DNA of 64,000 nt from Pantoea sp. (GCF_028283705.1 NZ_JAPWKD010000011.1:186001-250000), one strand, 5' to 3'. Positions 17,628-27,093 are shown, numbered from the stretch's first letter. Notes: generated from the letters alone by a model not told the origin. A program made the numbers and translations.

Positions 17628-18149
17628 ATGAAAATGAATGCAATTGTATGGCCGAAAGGCTTTGTACCGGGTTTTACCGATAATTACTGTTCGAATGAAG
17701 TAATTGTCGCGGGTCTGACTGCGGCAGAAATCTGGCCATTGCTGGTAACGCCGTCGCTGTGGCCGACTTATTACAAAAACTCGGCCAATGCACGCTTCTA
17801 CGACAACAAAGGCCCGGTGCTGGCACAGGATGACCGTTTCTACTTTGAGACCTTTGGTTTCCCGGTTGAGTCGCGTGTAACAGAGTACGTTGCACCCTCT
17901 GCTGGTGAGGCAGGTCGTGTTGCCTGGCATGGCTGGGCAGGCGAGGAAGGTGCCGATGATCGCCTTGACGTGCTGCATGCCTGGCTGGTGGAAGATCTGT
18001 CGGACAACCGCGTGCGCATTCTGACCCAGGAAACGCAGAACGGTAACCCGGCGAAAGAGCTGGCAAAAGCGCAGCCGAACCCGATGATTAATGGTCATCA
18101 GGAGTGGCTGGATGGTCTGGTGGCGGCAGCCAGAGCAAAAAAAGCGTAA
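17628..18149 (+). CDS. SRPBCC-family (polyketide cyclase-like) protein
   Basis: 173 aa from ATG 17628, chosen because GAGGTGAC lies 6 nt upstream; two earlier in-frame ATGs have no such site. The fold is suggested by the START/SRPBCC pattern: EVIVAGLTAAEIWPLLVTPSLWPTYYKN, then RFYFETFGFPVESRVTEY and a C-terminal amphipathic helix (GHQEWLDGLVAAARAKKA). These proteins form a hydrophobic pocket for small ligands. It lies 110 nt after the VOC gene and may be separate from that operon. A perfect 8-bp hairpin follows the stop. Confidence 0.72.
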   Translation: MKMNAIVWPKGFVPGFTDNYCSNEVIVAGLTAAEIWPLLVTPSLWPTYYKNSANARFYDNKGPVLAQDDRFYFETFGFPVESRVTEYVAPSAGEAGRVAWHGWAGEEGADDRLDVLHAWLVEDLSDNRVRILTQETQNGNPAKELAKAQPNPMINGHQEWLDGLVAAARAKKA

Positions 18150-18160
18150 TCAAGTAAAAG

Positions 18161-18188
18161 CCAGTCAGTTTCATCTGACTGGTATAAA
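18161..18188 (+). terminator. Hairpin after SRPBCC gene, weak terminator
   Basis: CCAGTCAG (18161-18168), a 6-nt loop and CTGACTGG (18175-18182) form a perfect 8-bp stem, followed by TATAAATT. The T-run is poor, so termination may be partial. Confidence 0.55.
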
Positions 18189-18415
18189 TTATTGCCGGCA
18201 ACAGATAGCCTGCCAAAAAAACAGAATTACTTATCTAAAATCCCTCATCACGTCAGCAACCCTCCTCCCTTCATCCTTTATCACGTTGAATTAAGTATAT
18301 TTTAGTAAAAAACTAAAGTTGGAGATTTTACGGACGATAACAACAGGTGAATTTTTTTTATTGATTTGGGGCTCACTCAAACCACGTACTGATGTTTTTT
18401 AATCAAGGAACAGAT

Positions 18416-19870
18416 GTGAATTCACCCTTTGTTAAGAAGGCTGCATCCGTGTTGGTCGCAGCTTCTCTCACCAGCAGTTGCTCATCCATGCATGATTTCG
18501 CCCGTGATTACGGCACAGCAGCCGGTTGTATAGGCGGTGCCGCATTAGGCGGTGGCATAACCTATCTCGTTACCCATGACGCTAAAAAAGCGCTGGTCGG
18601 TGGACTGGCAGGCGGGATAGCGGGATGCGCGGTGGGTAACGTCTGGCAGAGTCGCGAACAGGCGCTGGAAAAAATCGCCCAGGAAGAAAAAATCCGTATT
18701 AGTACTGAGGCTTTGAAGGCACAGGAAAATAGCAAACAGGATCAGGTGGGGTTCGTCGCTCAGGTTGAGGATGGTTCCATGTTTAACAGTGGAAGCGCTG
18801 ACCTCACCAGCGCTGGACTGCGCCAGGTACAGAAAATTGCTGCCGTGATGAAAAGTGGTCAGCAGGATGACAAGGGTGTGCTATTAGTCGTGGGGCATAC
18901 AGATGCTACCGGCAGCCCGGCGTATAATCAGCAACTTTCCGAAGCCCGGGCTCATAATGTGGGGCTGGTACTCGAACAAAGCGGTATCAGGGCCAGTCAG
19001 CTCTATTTCCAGGGCGTAGGTTCTTCCCGCCCATTGGCCGATAACGACTCAGCCAGCGGGCGAGCGCAGAATCGCCGGGTTGAAATGGTGGCACTGGCCA
19101 ATGAAGGTCTGCTACGCCAGCGTCTGGCCCTGGAGGATAACAACCCACGTTATTTGCGTTACAGTTCAGCCGCAGAAAGCACAGCGGCTCGCCCGACACC
19201 ACCGAAAAAGTCTCTGGCTGCCACCAGAAAGCCGCAGATTGCCTCGACGCAAGTGATAGCAACGCCAATGGCAAGTTCCGTTGTGACCAATCCAGCCAAC
19301 TTTATCGACTTTGGTGGTTCACCGGCATCGACACATTCGACAGGACTCGCCAGTAATCTGAAGCCGTTGTCTCAGGGCTTTAGCCTGATCAGCCAGGCAC
19401 AGGCCAGCAGTGTCGCGGGGAGTTGTCTGACCGACCTGCCACGCGTCAGTGGAATGGCGAAAAATCTCGCCAGTGGCCAGCCGGTTGAGAAACACGAAAC
19501 GCAGGCATTCCTGCCGAATATGAATGGCCGGGCCTGGGCCGGATTAGTTAATGGTAACCTCGTCACCCTCACTCCAGTTTCAGTGCTGAAAGACGGGGCA
19601 AAAGTGACCAAAAATCCGCAGATAATCATCACGCCTGGCTACGCACAAGGGAAACGCACCTCACTGACAGCCATGTCCGGCATCGCGAATAGCTGGGAAG
19701 GTGAGGACAGCATTCTTTACCGTGTCTACATCGAAAACGCCCAACAACAACCCGTTTCCTGTCTTGACCTGTTGTTACCGAAATCCGGTCATCCGGCCCA
19801 GCAAGGCCAATTGTTCTACAGCAACCACCGCCAGCCCTGGCTGGCTGAATATGCTCCTCAGCGTGGATAA
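18416..19870 (+). CDS. OmpA-family outer-membrane lipoprotein-like protein with glycine zipper
   Basis: 484 aa from the GTG at 18416, which has AAGGAA 6 nt upstream; the in-frame ATG at 18392 lacks a site and would spoil the signal peptide. The N-terminus reads as a lipoprotein-like signal ending LTSSC (lipobox slightly off consensus). Next come a glycine-rich zipper (GGAALGGGITYLV, GGLAGGIAGCAVG, about residues 43-80) and an OmpA/Pal peptidoglycan-binding domain (VGHTDATGSPAYNQQLSEARAHNVG and GRAQNRRVEMVAL, about residues 125-240). The C-terminal 240 residues are Ser/Ala-rich followed by an unrecognised domain with RAWAGLVNGN. It heads a three-gene operon with two uncharacterised membrane/exported proteins. 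Function unknown; an envelope-spanning scaffold is plausible. Confidence 0.75.
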   Translation: MNSPFVKKAASVLVAASLTSSCSSMHDFARDYGTAAGCIGGAALGGGITYLVTHDAKKALVGGLAGGIAGCAVGNVWQSREQALEKIAQEEKIRISTEALKAQENSKQDQVGFVAQVEDGSMFNSGSADLTSAGLRQVQKIAAVMKSGQQDDKGVLLVVGHTDATGSPAYNQQLSEARAHNVGLVLEQSGIRASQLYFQGVGSSRPLADNDSASGRAQNRRVEMVALANEGLLRQRLALEDNNPRYLRYSSAAESTAARPTPPKKSLAATRKPQIASTQVIATPMASSVVTNPANFIDFGGSPASTHSTGLASNLKPLSQGFSLISQAQASSVAGSCLTDLPRVSGMAKNLASGQPVEKHETQAFLPNMNGRAWAGLVNGNLVTLTPVSVLKDGAKVTKNPQIIITPGYAQGKRTSLTAMSGIANSWEGEDSILYRVYIENAQQQPVSCLDLLLPKSGHPAQQGQLFYSNHRQPWLAEYAPQRG

Positions 19871-19884
19871 CGGAAAATTATCGA

Positions 19885-21450
19885 ATGGAAATTTTAAATA
19901 CCTTATTTCAGACTATCGCGACGTATCGCTATATTTTTTGGCCACTTTTCGCTCTGCTGGCATTAACGATCACGGCAATTAAATGGTGGGAACAGGTACG
20001 CTACTTTTTCCTTAACCTGTTTTGTTCATTACCGGTGATTGGGACTATCAGCCGTCTCGCTCGCAGCCATGAATCACGCCGCCCTGGCACGGGCAAATTA
20101 ATCTGGCATCCGGCAGAAGAAGCACTGTGTGGTAAATTTTATCAGTTTCACAGTATTTCAAACCGTGACGCCGATTTTTATCTCCGCTGCGTCAATTATC
20201 TCAATAAAGTCGATGAGCGCGGACGTAAACCCACCAGCGTGGTGCTGTGGCTGTGCAGTATCGCCCTGGTAATCCTTGAAGCGTTCATCTTCGCACTGGT
20301 CCTGTCACCTTTCATTGCTAACAATATTTCAGCAAACCAGGCTGAATTGTCCGCTATTGTGGTTTCAGTGTTGATTGGCGTGATCCTCGTCCCCGCGACA
20401 CATCTGATGGGGACACAACTGCACAAAAATACGCTGCTGAAAAAAATCCGCTACTGGCATAAAGAAGCGCATCTTGAAGGCAATGCTCAGGCGCTGAAGA
20501 AAGATCCAGAAGTTTCTCTGGAGAACACCCGCATCGATGATGATGCCCCCAGCTATCTGCAAATGCTTAACCGCGTTCAACACGGTATCGGCGCGAAACC
20601 TCAGTATGTTCAAACCGTTGTCACCCTGCTGCTGATTATCACCTTTGCGATTGGTGCCTATTTTATTCGCGCTGCCACCATCAACGCTGCTGAAACTCAG
20701 GCAGTGAATGGCACGCCTTTTAGCCAGACCAGCGCTGTCAGTACCAGCTCGCCATTTGAACTGCCACAACAGGCCATTGAAGATAATCAGCAAGCCGATC
20801 AGCAGGCAGCAAAGGAAGTGACTGACAATCGCGTCTTTGCTTCAAAACTGACGTTTATTATCCTTTCGGTGATCTTTATTGGAGTGCAGCTTATTGGCAT
20901 TCTGATTGGCTATTATCGCTCACTGGTGGGTATCGAATCCCGGCATGCTGCGAAATACGTCGGTAACTTCAGTGGCTCAGAAGAGTTCGCAGCATGGTAT
21001 GCCATGCGTCGTGAGCGTGTCGAACGTGATGCCCAGGATAAACTGGCCAGTTTGCAAAATCGTATGGCCATGCAGCGAGCCAGCAGTGCCAGTAACGCCA
21101 GAAATGACGTTCGCACCTTTGATGAATATGTTCGTGGTAAACAACGCGACAAAATCGAGGCCGATGAGCATGCTGCATCGCGTCAGTCTTATGTTCCTTC
21201 TGCTCATGTTCGCGAGATGCATAAGCCAGAACCGGTATTAGTGGTTGAACCTGCACCCGCGGCCCTCACCCCGGTGGCTCTTGAGCCAAACAGCGCAGAT
21301 GATAAAGCCCGCATTGCGGAGCTGGGTGATTTAACCGTACTTAACGATGAGGAACTCCTGCTGGTTGCTGAAGACGCTGGTCTGCCTTTTGAGGCTTTGC
21401 AGCACCGTCGCAAAGTTCAGCTGGTGTTGCATAAAGCCAGAGGTGGGTAA
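19885..21450 (+). CDS. Uncharacterised multi-pass inner-membrane protein with coiled-coil and SAP-like C-terminus
   Basis: 521 aa, family not recognised. Five hydrophobic segments: about residues 13-33, 118-143, 153-175, 239-260 and 321-345. Between the fourth and fifth helices lies a Gln/Ser-rich periplasmic stretch (ELPQQAIEDNQQADQQ). After the last helix an Arg/Ala/Glu-rich segment (RRERVERDAQDKLASLQ, about 375-450) predicts a coiled coil, then a Pro-rich linker. The final ~40 residues (LNDEELLLVAEDAGLPFEALQ) resemble a Rho-N/SAP-type helix pair. Starts 14 nt after the OmpA-like gene and is followed within 1 nt by the vWA-like gene. Together they look like one envelope machine, function unknown. 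Confidence 0.7.
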   Translation: MEILNTLFQTIATYRYIFWPLFALLALTITAIKWWEQVRYFFLNLFCSLPVIGTISRLARSHESRRPGTGKLIWHPAEEALCGKFYQFHSISNRDADFYLRCVNYLNKVDERGRKPTSVVLWLCSIALVILEAFIFALVLSPFIANNISANQAELSAIVVSVLIGVILVPATHLMGTQLHKNTLLKKIRYWHKEAHLEGNAQALKKDPEVSLENTRIDDDAPSYLQMLNRVQHGIGAKPQYVQTVVTLLLIITFAIGAYFIRAATINAAETQAVNGTPFSQTSAVSTSSPFELPQQAIEDNQQADQQAAKEVTDNRVFASKLTFIILSVIFIGVQLIGILIGYYRSLVGIESRHAAKYVGNFSGSEEFAAWYAMRRERVERDAQDKLASLQNRMAMQRASSASNARNDVRTFDEYVRGKQRDKIEADEHAASRQSYVPSAHVREMHKPEPVLVVEPAPAALTPVALEPNSADDKARIAELGDLTVLNDEELLLVAEDAGLPFEALQHRRKVQLVLHKARGG

Positions 21451-21451
21451 G

Positions 21452-22288
21452 GTGAGGCTTATCACAGCATGTCTGTTGCTGCTGGCCGGGGCAAGCGCCC
21501 TGGCTCAGGCAGCCGAACGCAATGATATTCCCGGCTGTTATGATTTCACGAAATTAACCCAATACCGCCCAGCCAGTAGTGGTCGTGAATTGGTGGTGAT
21601 TATCGATCAGACGGTAAAAGTCCCTCTGGAGATCAAGAACGCCAGCTGGCAGCAAATTCTGCGTTTTAGCCAACCTGGCGATCGCGTGGTGCTGTATCAG
21701 TTCTCTGCATTGCTGCAAAATAATTTTATGCAGCGATTGTTTGATGGTCGCCTCGAGCCGCTGCTGGTGGATAAGAAAATCCGCGACAATCTGGGCATGG
21801 AAAGTCTGAAGCATCTCGACCAATGCCTGGTGGAACAAAAAAGTTTCTTTGCTAAAACCGTTGGCACGTTAATGGCGAAGAGTTTCGCCGAGAAAGGGGA
21901 CAACATCGCAAAAAGCGAAATCCTCGACAGTCTTAAACGTATAAGCAGCGATCTGCAACAGGATTCGGTTCAATCACGAACGGTGTTCCTGATCTCGGAC
22001 ATGCTGGAAAACAGTGCATTCGATAGCTTTTATCGCAATAACGCGTTGCGTTTACTGTCACCCGAAAAAGAACTGGAACAGGTCAAAAGTCAAAACCTGT
22101 TGACCGATTTTTCCGGGGCAAAGGTTTTTGTCGCTGGAGCAGGTTTGATTGATACCGATGCGAAGAATAACTATCGTTCAGGAAAAGTTTTGCAGCAGTT
22201 AGAAGCGTTCTGGCGTGATTACTTCACTGCCTCAAACGCTGTGCTGGTCAGTTTTGGTGCTCCAGCATTAAATGTTGATCTCCAGTAA
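21452..22288 (+). CDS. Exported vWA-like protein, third gene of the envelope operon
   Basis: 278 aa from the GTG at 21452, with AGAGGTGG upstream; the longer open frame beginning inside the previous gene would bury the signal peptide. The N-terminus VRLITACLLLLAGASALAQA is a clear Sec signal. The next segment ELVVIIDQTVKVPLE, then FSQPGDRVVLYQFSA and RTVFLISDMLENSAF, has the alternating strand-helix order of a von Willebrand A-like fold, although the metal site DxSxS is not canonical (DQT). It is predicted periplasmic. A strong terminator follows directly, closing the three-gene operon. Confidence 0.68.
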   Translation: MRLITACLLLLAGASALAQAAERNDIPGCYDFTKLTQYRPASSGRELVVIIDQTVKVPLEIKNASWQQILRFSQPGDRVVLYQFSALLQNNFMQRLFDGRLEPLLVDKKIRDNLGMESLKHLDQCLVEQKSFFAKTVGTLMAKSFAEKGDNIAKSEILDSLKRISSDLQQDSVQSRTVFLISDMLENSAFDSFYRNNALRLLSPEKELEQVKSQNLLTDFSGAKVFVAGAGLIDTDAKNNYRSGKVLQQLEAFWRDYFTASNAVLVSFGAPALNVDLQ

Positions 22289-22293
22289 AAACA

Positions 22294-22324
22294 GAGGGGA
22301 TGCCAAAACATCCCCTCCTTTTTT
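22294..22324 (+). terminator. Rho-independent terminator after the OmpA-like/vWA operon
   Basis: GAGGGGATG (22294-22302), a 6-nt loop and CATCCCCTC (22309-22317) form a perfect 9-bp stem followed by C and six or more T. It stands between convergent operons and could work in both directions for fhuE as well. Confidence 0.9.
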
Positions 22325-22331
22325 CACATCA

Positions 22332-24503
22332 TCAGAAACGATAGTTTGCTGAGATGGAGACGTTACGCGGCGCACCGTACACCGTGTTTCTGCCCACATC
22401 AATGTTGTAGGTTTTGTCGAACAGGTTGTTCAGGTTCGCCTGGATTGACAGCTGTTTATTCACGCGATAGCGCGTAAACAGGTCAACCAACGCATAGCTG
22501 CCCTGATCGGCATACAGCGTGCTGGTGCCATCCGGACCGGCTACATGATCCCAGGTATGGGTCTGCCAGTTAACACCGCCACCTACCGTCAGATCCTGCA
22601 GCATCGGCAAGCGATAGCTGGTGAAGAACTTCAGTGAAGTACGCGGCTGAGTTGGATTCAGCGCTTCACCCTCACCGTCCTTCGCTACATAGCGGGTCGC
22701 GCCGAAGGTCATTTGCAGGTTATCCGTCACTGCTCCATTGATTTCAAATTCAATACCCTTGCTGACCGTGCCGTTCTGCTCATAGTAGGCATAATCCGTA
22801 CCACCATTAACCAGCGCGTAATCCGTTGCTCCCAGGTGATCCTGCTCGATACGGAAAACGGCCACTGAGGCGGTCAGTCGGCTATTCAGCCAGTCCCCCT
22901 TAATCCCGGTTTCATAACTTTTACCCGTGACCGGCGAAAGGTAAGCACCATTCACATCGCGGTAGGTCTGTGGTTTGAAAATTGAGGTGTAGCTGGCGTA
23001 GGCGGAATACGTATCGTTGATGTCATACACCAGGCCCGCGTAAGGCGTGATGTTGTTCTTTTCCATATTCTGCGTCAGCGTATCGGCGGTGTACTTCGTA
23101 TAACGCGCACCGAGGATCAGATGCAGCGGATCGGCCAGCGAAATGCGCGTTGCCAGATAAGCTGACTTCTGATTGATAGTATTGTCCTGCGACAGCGACT
23201 GAGGGTCCCAGTCTGGCTCCGGGTAATTACCCCACTCATTAAAATCACCCACATCGGCTGAAGTGAAGCTGGTTGATGAACTGAAATAACGATCATTCTG
23301 GCGAATCCAGGTCACGCCAGCCATCATTTCATGCTGACGACCAAACAGTTCATACGGCCCGCTGACGTAAGCATCAACAGAATTTTCCTTGCGCTTCGCG
23401 GTGTTATAACCGGTGCCGCCGAGCAGGTCATAACCCGCATAAGGCCCAATACCGATACCAGTAGTTTTATCAAAGTAACCATCGATATACAGCAGCTTAC
23501 TGTCCATGGTGGCTTCGGTATGCGTGCCACTCAGGGTGAACTGCCAGCCGTTGTTAAATTCCTGCTTCAGGCTGGCAAAGACGGATTTCGAGTCGCTATT
23601 GTTGTACGCCCAGTCAGGTGCCAGGTTGGTGCTGCGGGAATAATTGGTTTTACTGCCATCAAGATAGAATGTGGGCAGGCCACCCCAGGTCGCGCCCGAG
23701 ATGTTGGTTTCCTGATAATCGTATCCCACGGACAGCGTAGTGGAATCGGTCAGATCGGCATCAACCACGCCATACAGGAATTTCTTCTGGGTATGGTAAC
23801 GATCCAGCCAGCTGTCGCCATCCTGATAACCGGCCACTACTCGCCCACGCACATTGCCCGACTCAGTCAGCGGTGCGGAGAGATCGGCAACATAACGCTG
23901 ATTATCCCAGCTACCATAGCTGGCTGAGACATCGGCTTTAAATTCTTTGCTGTCGGCACGTTTACGGACCATATTCACCGACGCCGCCGGACTACCTGCG
24001 CCGGTCATTAAGCCGGTGGCACCACGCACCACTTCGACCCGGTCATAAATGGCCGTATCAGACAGGGTGTCGCCAATATTCCACTGGGAATCAATCAACA
24101 CCGGGACGCCATCGACCTGATAGTTATCGATCATAAAACCGCGTGAGTAGAAATTGCTGCGGTTAGCGCCGGAATTAAATTCGCTGATACCGGTGGTATT
24201 TTTTAAAACATCATTCAGCGTTTCCAGCTGTTGATCCTGCATACGCTGTTTGCTGATGACGCTGATGGACTGAGGCGTATCACGCGCAGTCAGGGCCATT
24301 TTGGTAGCCGCACGCGTGACCGGGACATTGTAATCGCTGGCGGCCTGCTGCTGCTGATCGTCGGTGCTGGCGTTTACCGTCAGTGTTTGTTCCTTGCTAT
24401 CGGCTTCAGCCGCATGAGCAATTCCTGATGCAATCAATAACGCCAGCACAGAAAGGCGCAACGCTGGTTGCGATCCCCTGACCCGCTTAACTTCGAAAGA
24501 CAT
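22332..24503 (-). CDS. fhuE: FhuE-type ferric-coprogen/rhodotorulate TonB-dependent receptor
   Basis: 723 aa from ATG 24503 with TGAGGAA upstream. Signal peptide ends at IASGIAHA, then a TonB-box-like region and a plug domain. The match to E. coli FhuE is extensive: GTKMxxTxRDxPQSxxxxSxQRMxDQQLxTLxxV, YSRGFxIDNYxVDG, ERVEVVRGATGLMTG, APDWAYN and ADPLHLILGARYT are all present, and length agrees (729 aa in E. coli). The C-terminal strand ends in YRF. It imports hydroxamate siderophores such as coprogen across the outer membrane with TonB energy. Single gene, convergent with the OmpA-like operon. Fur control is expected but I see no convincing Fur box upstream. Confidence 0.92.
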   Translation of the reverse strand: MSFEVKRVRGSQPALRLSVLALLIASGIAHAAEADSKEQTLTVNASTDDQQQQAASDYNVPVTRAATKMALTARDTPQSISVISKQRMQDQQLETLNDVLKNTTGISEFNSGANRSNFYSRGFMIDNYQVDGVPVLIDSQWNIGDTLSDTAIYDRVEVVRGATGLMTGAGSPAASVNMVRKRADSKEFKADVSASYGSWDNQRYVADLSAPLTESGNVRGRVVAGYQDGDSWLDRYHTQKKFLYGVVDADLTDSTTLSVGYDYQETNISGATWGGLPTFYLDGSKTNYSRSTNLAPDWAYNNSDSKSVFASLKQEFNNGWQFTLSGTHTEATMDSKLLYIDGYFDKTTGIGIGPYAGYDLLGGTGYNTAKRKENSVDAYVSGPYELFGRQHEMMAGVTWIRQNDRYFSSSTSFTSADVGDFNEWGNYPEPDWDPQSLSQDNTINQKSAYLATRISLADPLHLILGARYTKYTADTLTQNMEKNNITPYAGLVYDINDTYSAYASYTSIFKPQTYRDVNGAYLSPVTGKSYETGIKGDWLNSRLTASVAVFRIEQDHLGATDYALVNGGTDYAYYEQNGTVSKGIEFEINGAVTDNLQMTFGATRYVAKDGEGEALNPTQPRTSLKFFTSYRLPMLQDLTVGGGVNWQTHTWDHVAGPDGTSTLYADQGSYALVDLFTRYRVNKQLSIQANLNNLFDKTYNIDVGRNTVYGAPRNVSISANYRF

Positions 24504-24939
24504 AATATTCCTCAATCAACTTATTTTTATTTAGATGACGACACACCCGCTGTACGTCTGCTGGCATCCCGCCGCAAAAGGAGTTGAAGAATAAATGTCA
24601 GGTAAGAGGAAGCGCCTGACTGTGCCGTCCGGGCACTCACAGCGCGACAGTAAACATGTCGTTAAGAAAGCAAATGAGAAATATACGCATTAAGATTTCT
24701 ATTGCAAGAAATTGTTACTCTGCGACCAAAAGTTTCCTGCGGGAAATTCGCTTATTCTTCAATGAGTAATAATACGAAAGAGTTGAGAAAGGTAATTATC
24801 ACAACAGTAAAACGGTGCGCATTCATGCCGACCAGGCCAATAACAGCACGGATCCGTTGCGACGCGATTTATCGCGCGGGTGTATTCCGGCGATGCTGCC
24901 AAAGACGCGCAATAAATTGCGCCGCTACGTGACGTGCTG
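24504..24939. promoter_or_regulatory. 430-bp gap between fhuE and a LysR gene
   Basis: Holds the fhuE promoter (minus strand) and the 3' side of the LysR gene. It contains a copy of a 25-bp dispersed repeat at 24823-24847. A 32-codon frame from ATG 24595 with an AGGAG 10 nt away is noted but unsupported. AAATGAGAAATATA near 24671 resembles a Fur site only weakly. Confidence 0.4.
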
Positions 24940-25827
24940 TTACCAGTGCCAGCGTTTTTCCGCTAACTCAACCAATAAACGCGATGCCGGGGACAACTCA
25001 CTTAATGATCGGAACTGCCAGCCAAAAGTACGGGGCATGATGACCAGAGGTAACGGGATCTCCACCAGCATGGCGTCATCGCCCTCGCCTTTTAGCAAGC
25101 GGCGCGAGAGAAAACTCAGGAGCTGCGTACTGGCAATGACCTCACGCAATGGCGACAGGGTATTACTTTCCATTTGTACCCGTGGTGGCGCATACCCCCC
25201 GCTCCGCAGACGGTGCTCCAGCCACTGGCGCGTGGCAACATTCGACGATGGCAATAGCCAGCTGTATTGATCCAGTTGCTCCGGCGTGGGGTGTATATTC
25301 GCCAGCGGATGACGACGGCTGGCAGCGATTACCACCGGATCATCAATGAGCGGGCGGGTGACGAACTCACTGTTACCGTCCGGCAAAAAACCGAGGATCA
25401 GATCGATCTTGTTTTCACGCAGCAGTTTCTGTAACAGGTCGTTCATCCCTACCGTCACTTCAAGCCGGGCTGTCGGTGCCTTGTGCAGCAAATCACGGGT
25501 CAACATAGGCAGCATAAACTCCGCTGCCGTAGCGGCCACGCCGAGCCGAATCACCCCTGCGGTACCGGCCCCCAGCGCCTGCAAATCCTGGCGTGTCACC
25601 TGCATCATATGCACCACTTTTTGAGCACGTTCACAAAGTAGCAGTCCCGCTTCCGTCAGTTGCATCCCCCGCCCGACCTTTAAAATCAGCCGTGTGGCAT
25701 AGAACTTTTCCAGCCGCTGGAGACATTTGGTTAGCGCTGGCTGGGTGATACCAAGGGATTGTGCCGCTTTGCCGAGGTGTCCGGTTTCCTTCACCGCCAG
25801 CAAATAATGCAGGTCTTTTAGCTCCAT
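24940..25827 (-). CDS. LysR-family transcriptional regulator
   Basis: 295 aa; GGTGGGAATGA precedes the ATG. N-terminal winged HTH MELKDLHYLLAVKETGHLGKAAQSLGITQPALTKCLQRLEK, then an effector-binding domain from about residue 90 (GVIRLGVAATAAEFMLPML). Transcribed divergently from the lactonase-like protein and CitMHS transporter genes 130 bp away, so it probably senses a carboxylate or sugar acid and controls them, the usual LysR layout. Confidence 0.9.
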   Translation of the reverse strand: MELKDLHYLLAVKETGHLGKAAQSLGITQPALTKCLQRLEKFYATRLILKVGRGMQLTEAGLLLCERAQKVVHMMQVTRQDLQALGAGTAGVIRLGVAATAAEFMLPMLTRDLLHKAPTARLEVTVGMNDLLQKLLRENKIDLILGFLPDGNSEFVTRPLIDDPVVIAASRRHPLANIHPTPEQLDQYSWLLPSSNVATRQWLEHRLRSGGYAPPRVQMESNTLSPLREVIASTQLLSFLSRRLLKGEGDDAMLVEIPLPLVIMPRTFGWQFRSLSELSPASRLLVELAEKRWHW

Positions 25828-25955
25828 TCATTCCCACCAGGAATTAATTGATAAAAATCAGAGAATATAATTTATCACTGCGGCCTGCCAGGATGAACAG
25901 ACATTAACAACAGAGCAACAAATAACCTGCAATGTTAAGTAAAAGGGAGAGAAGG

Positions 25956-27086
25956 ATGAAGCATTCACTCAAGGCGCTGGTAGCCGCGCTGACATTAACC
26001 GCCGCCGGACAGGTGCTGGCGCAGGACACGTTGCCGGCAAAATTGCCGACGCAACAGGACAGCCGCCTGCAACAGGTTACTACCTCGCCTCGCGTGTGGA
26101 ATGGCATCACCGTGAGCCATGATGGCCGCATTTTCGCCTCACTGACCCAATCAGAAGGCAGCGGTTTGCAACTGGCTGAAGTGGTGAACGGTCAGCTTAA
26201 GGCTTATCCCGACGAAAGCTGGAATCAGTGGCAAAGCCAGGATCCGGAACACCATTTTTACCATGTGAATGCACTGCGGATTGGCCCGGATGGCGACCTC
26301 TGGGTAATGGATGCCGGTAATAAGGGCATTGGCACGGGCGATCAGGCGGTACCGGGTGCCGCCAAGCTGGTGCGCATCAACCTGCAAAGCGGCAAAGTGG
26401 TGGGCAGCTATGTGTTTAAAGCCCCCACCCTGAAGGCTACCAGCTACCTGGACGATGTGCGTTTCAACGGGGATTTCGCCTATCTGACCGACCCCGGAGC
26501 GGTAGGTCTGGTGGTGTTAAATATGAAAAGCGGCAAAAGCTGGCGTGTTCTGGACGACCATCCACTCTCCATCGATCATCAGCCAATTTATGCCGACGGC
26601 AAGAAATTGTACCTGCGCGACGGTCGTGAAAAACGTGTTGGCCTCGATCAGCTGGAAGTCTCACCGGACGGTAAATGGTTATACTACCAGGCCATTCCCG
26701 GCCCACTGGCTCGCATTGAGACGCGTTATCTGAACGATGAGAAACTTTCAGCAGCCGAGGTAGCGAAACATGCTCATAAAGTCCGTGACACCTGGAGCAC
26801 AGGCGGCACGGCGATTGATGCTGAAGGTAATATTTATGCTTCGGACATCAATACCCGCAGCATAAAACGTATTGCGCCTGATGGCACGGTCACGACCGTG
26901 ATTCAGGATCCGCGCCTAGTATGGATTGATGCGATGTGGATCTCCCAAGGTGCGTTGTGGATGCCATCGGCACAAATCAACCGTACGCCTGCCACTACCG
27001 GCGGTAAACCTTCTACCGTGGAATACCCGGTAAAACTTTATCGTCTGCCTTTACCGATTGTGCCTTCGCCGCGCGATCACGGATAA
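25956..27086 (+). CDS. Exported SMP-30/major-royal-jelly-like beta-propeller protein
   Basis: 376 aa from ATG 25956 (AGGGAGAGAAGG upstream); an ATG 8 codons earlier would spoil the signal peptide MKHSLKALVAALTLTAAGQVLA. The mature protein has propeller repeats with WNGITVSHDGRIFASL, VNALRIGPDGDLWVMD, LDDVRFNGDFAYLTDPG, VSPDGKWLYYQ and GTAIDAEGNIYASD, the pattern of major royal jelly/Yellow and gluconolactonase-like (SGL) proteins. Probable role: periplasmic lactonase or binding protein for a sugar lactone. It is followed by a strong terminator and then the CitMHS transporter, and is divergent from a LysR gene. Confidence 0.78.
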   Translation: MKHSLKALVAALTLTAAGQVLAQDTLPAKLPTQQDSRLQQVTTSPRVWNGITVSHDGRIFASLTQSEGSGLQLAEVVNGQLKAYPDESWNQWQSQDPEHHFYHVNALRIGPDGDLWVMDAGNKGIGTGDQAVPGAAKLVRINLQSGKVVGSYVFKAPTLKATSYLDDVRFNGDFAYLTDPGAVGLVVLNMKSGKSWRVLDDHPLSIDHQPIYADGKKLYLRDGREKRVGLDQLEVSPDGKWLYYQAIPGPLARIETRYLNDEKLSAAEVAKHAHKVRDTWSTGGTAIDAEGNIYASDINTRSIKRIAPDGTVTTVIQDPRLVWIDAMWISQGALWMPSAQINRTPATTGGKPSTVEYPVKLYRLPLPIVPSPRDHG

Positions 27087-27093
27087 AAAGAAT

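Noticed and set aside
24595..24693. 32-codon basic ORF (MSGKRKRL...) with AGGAG upstream, between fhuE and LysR
   Set aside because: Ribosome-site spacing is loose, no recognisable similarity and it lies in the fhuE promoter side; kept only as a note.
24660..24700. Fur box upstream of fhuE
   Set aside because: Best stretch matches only about 11 of 19 consensus positions.
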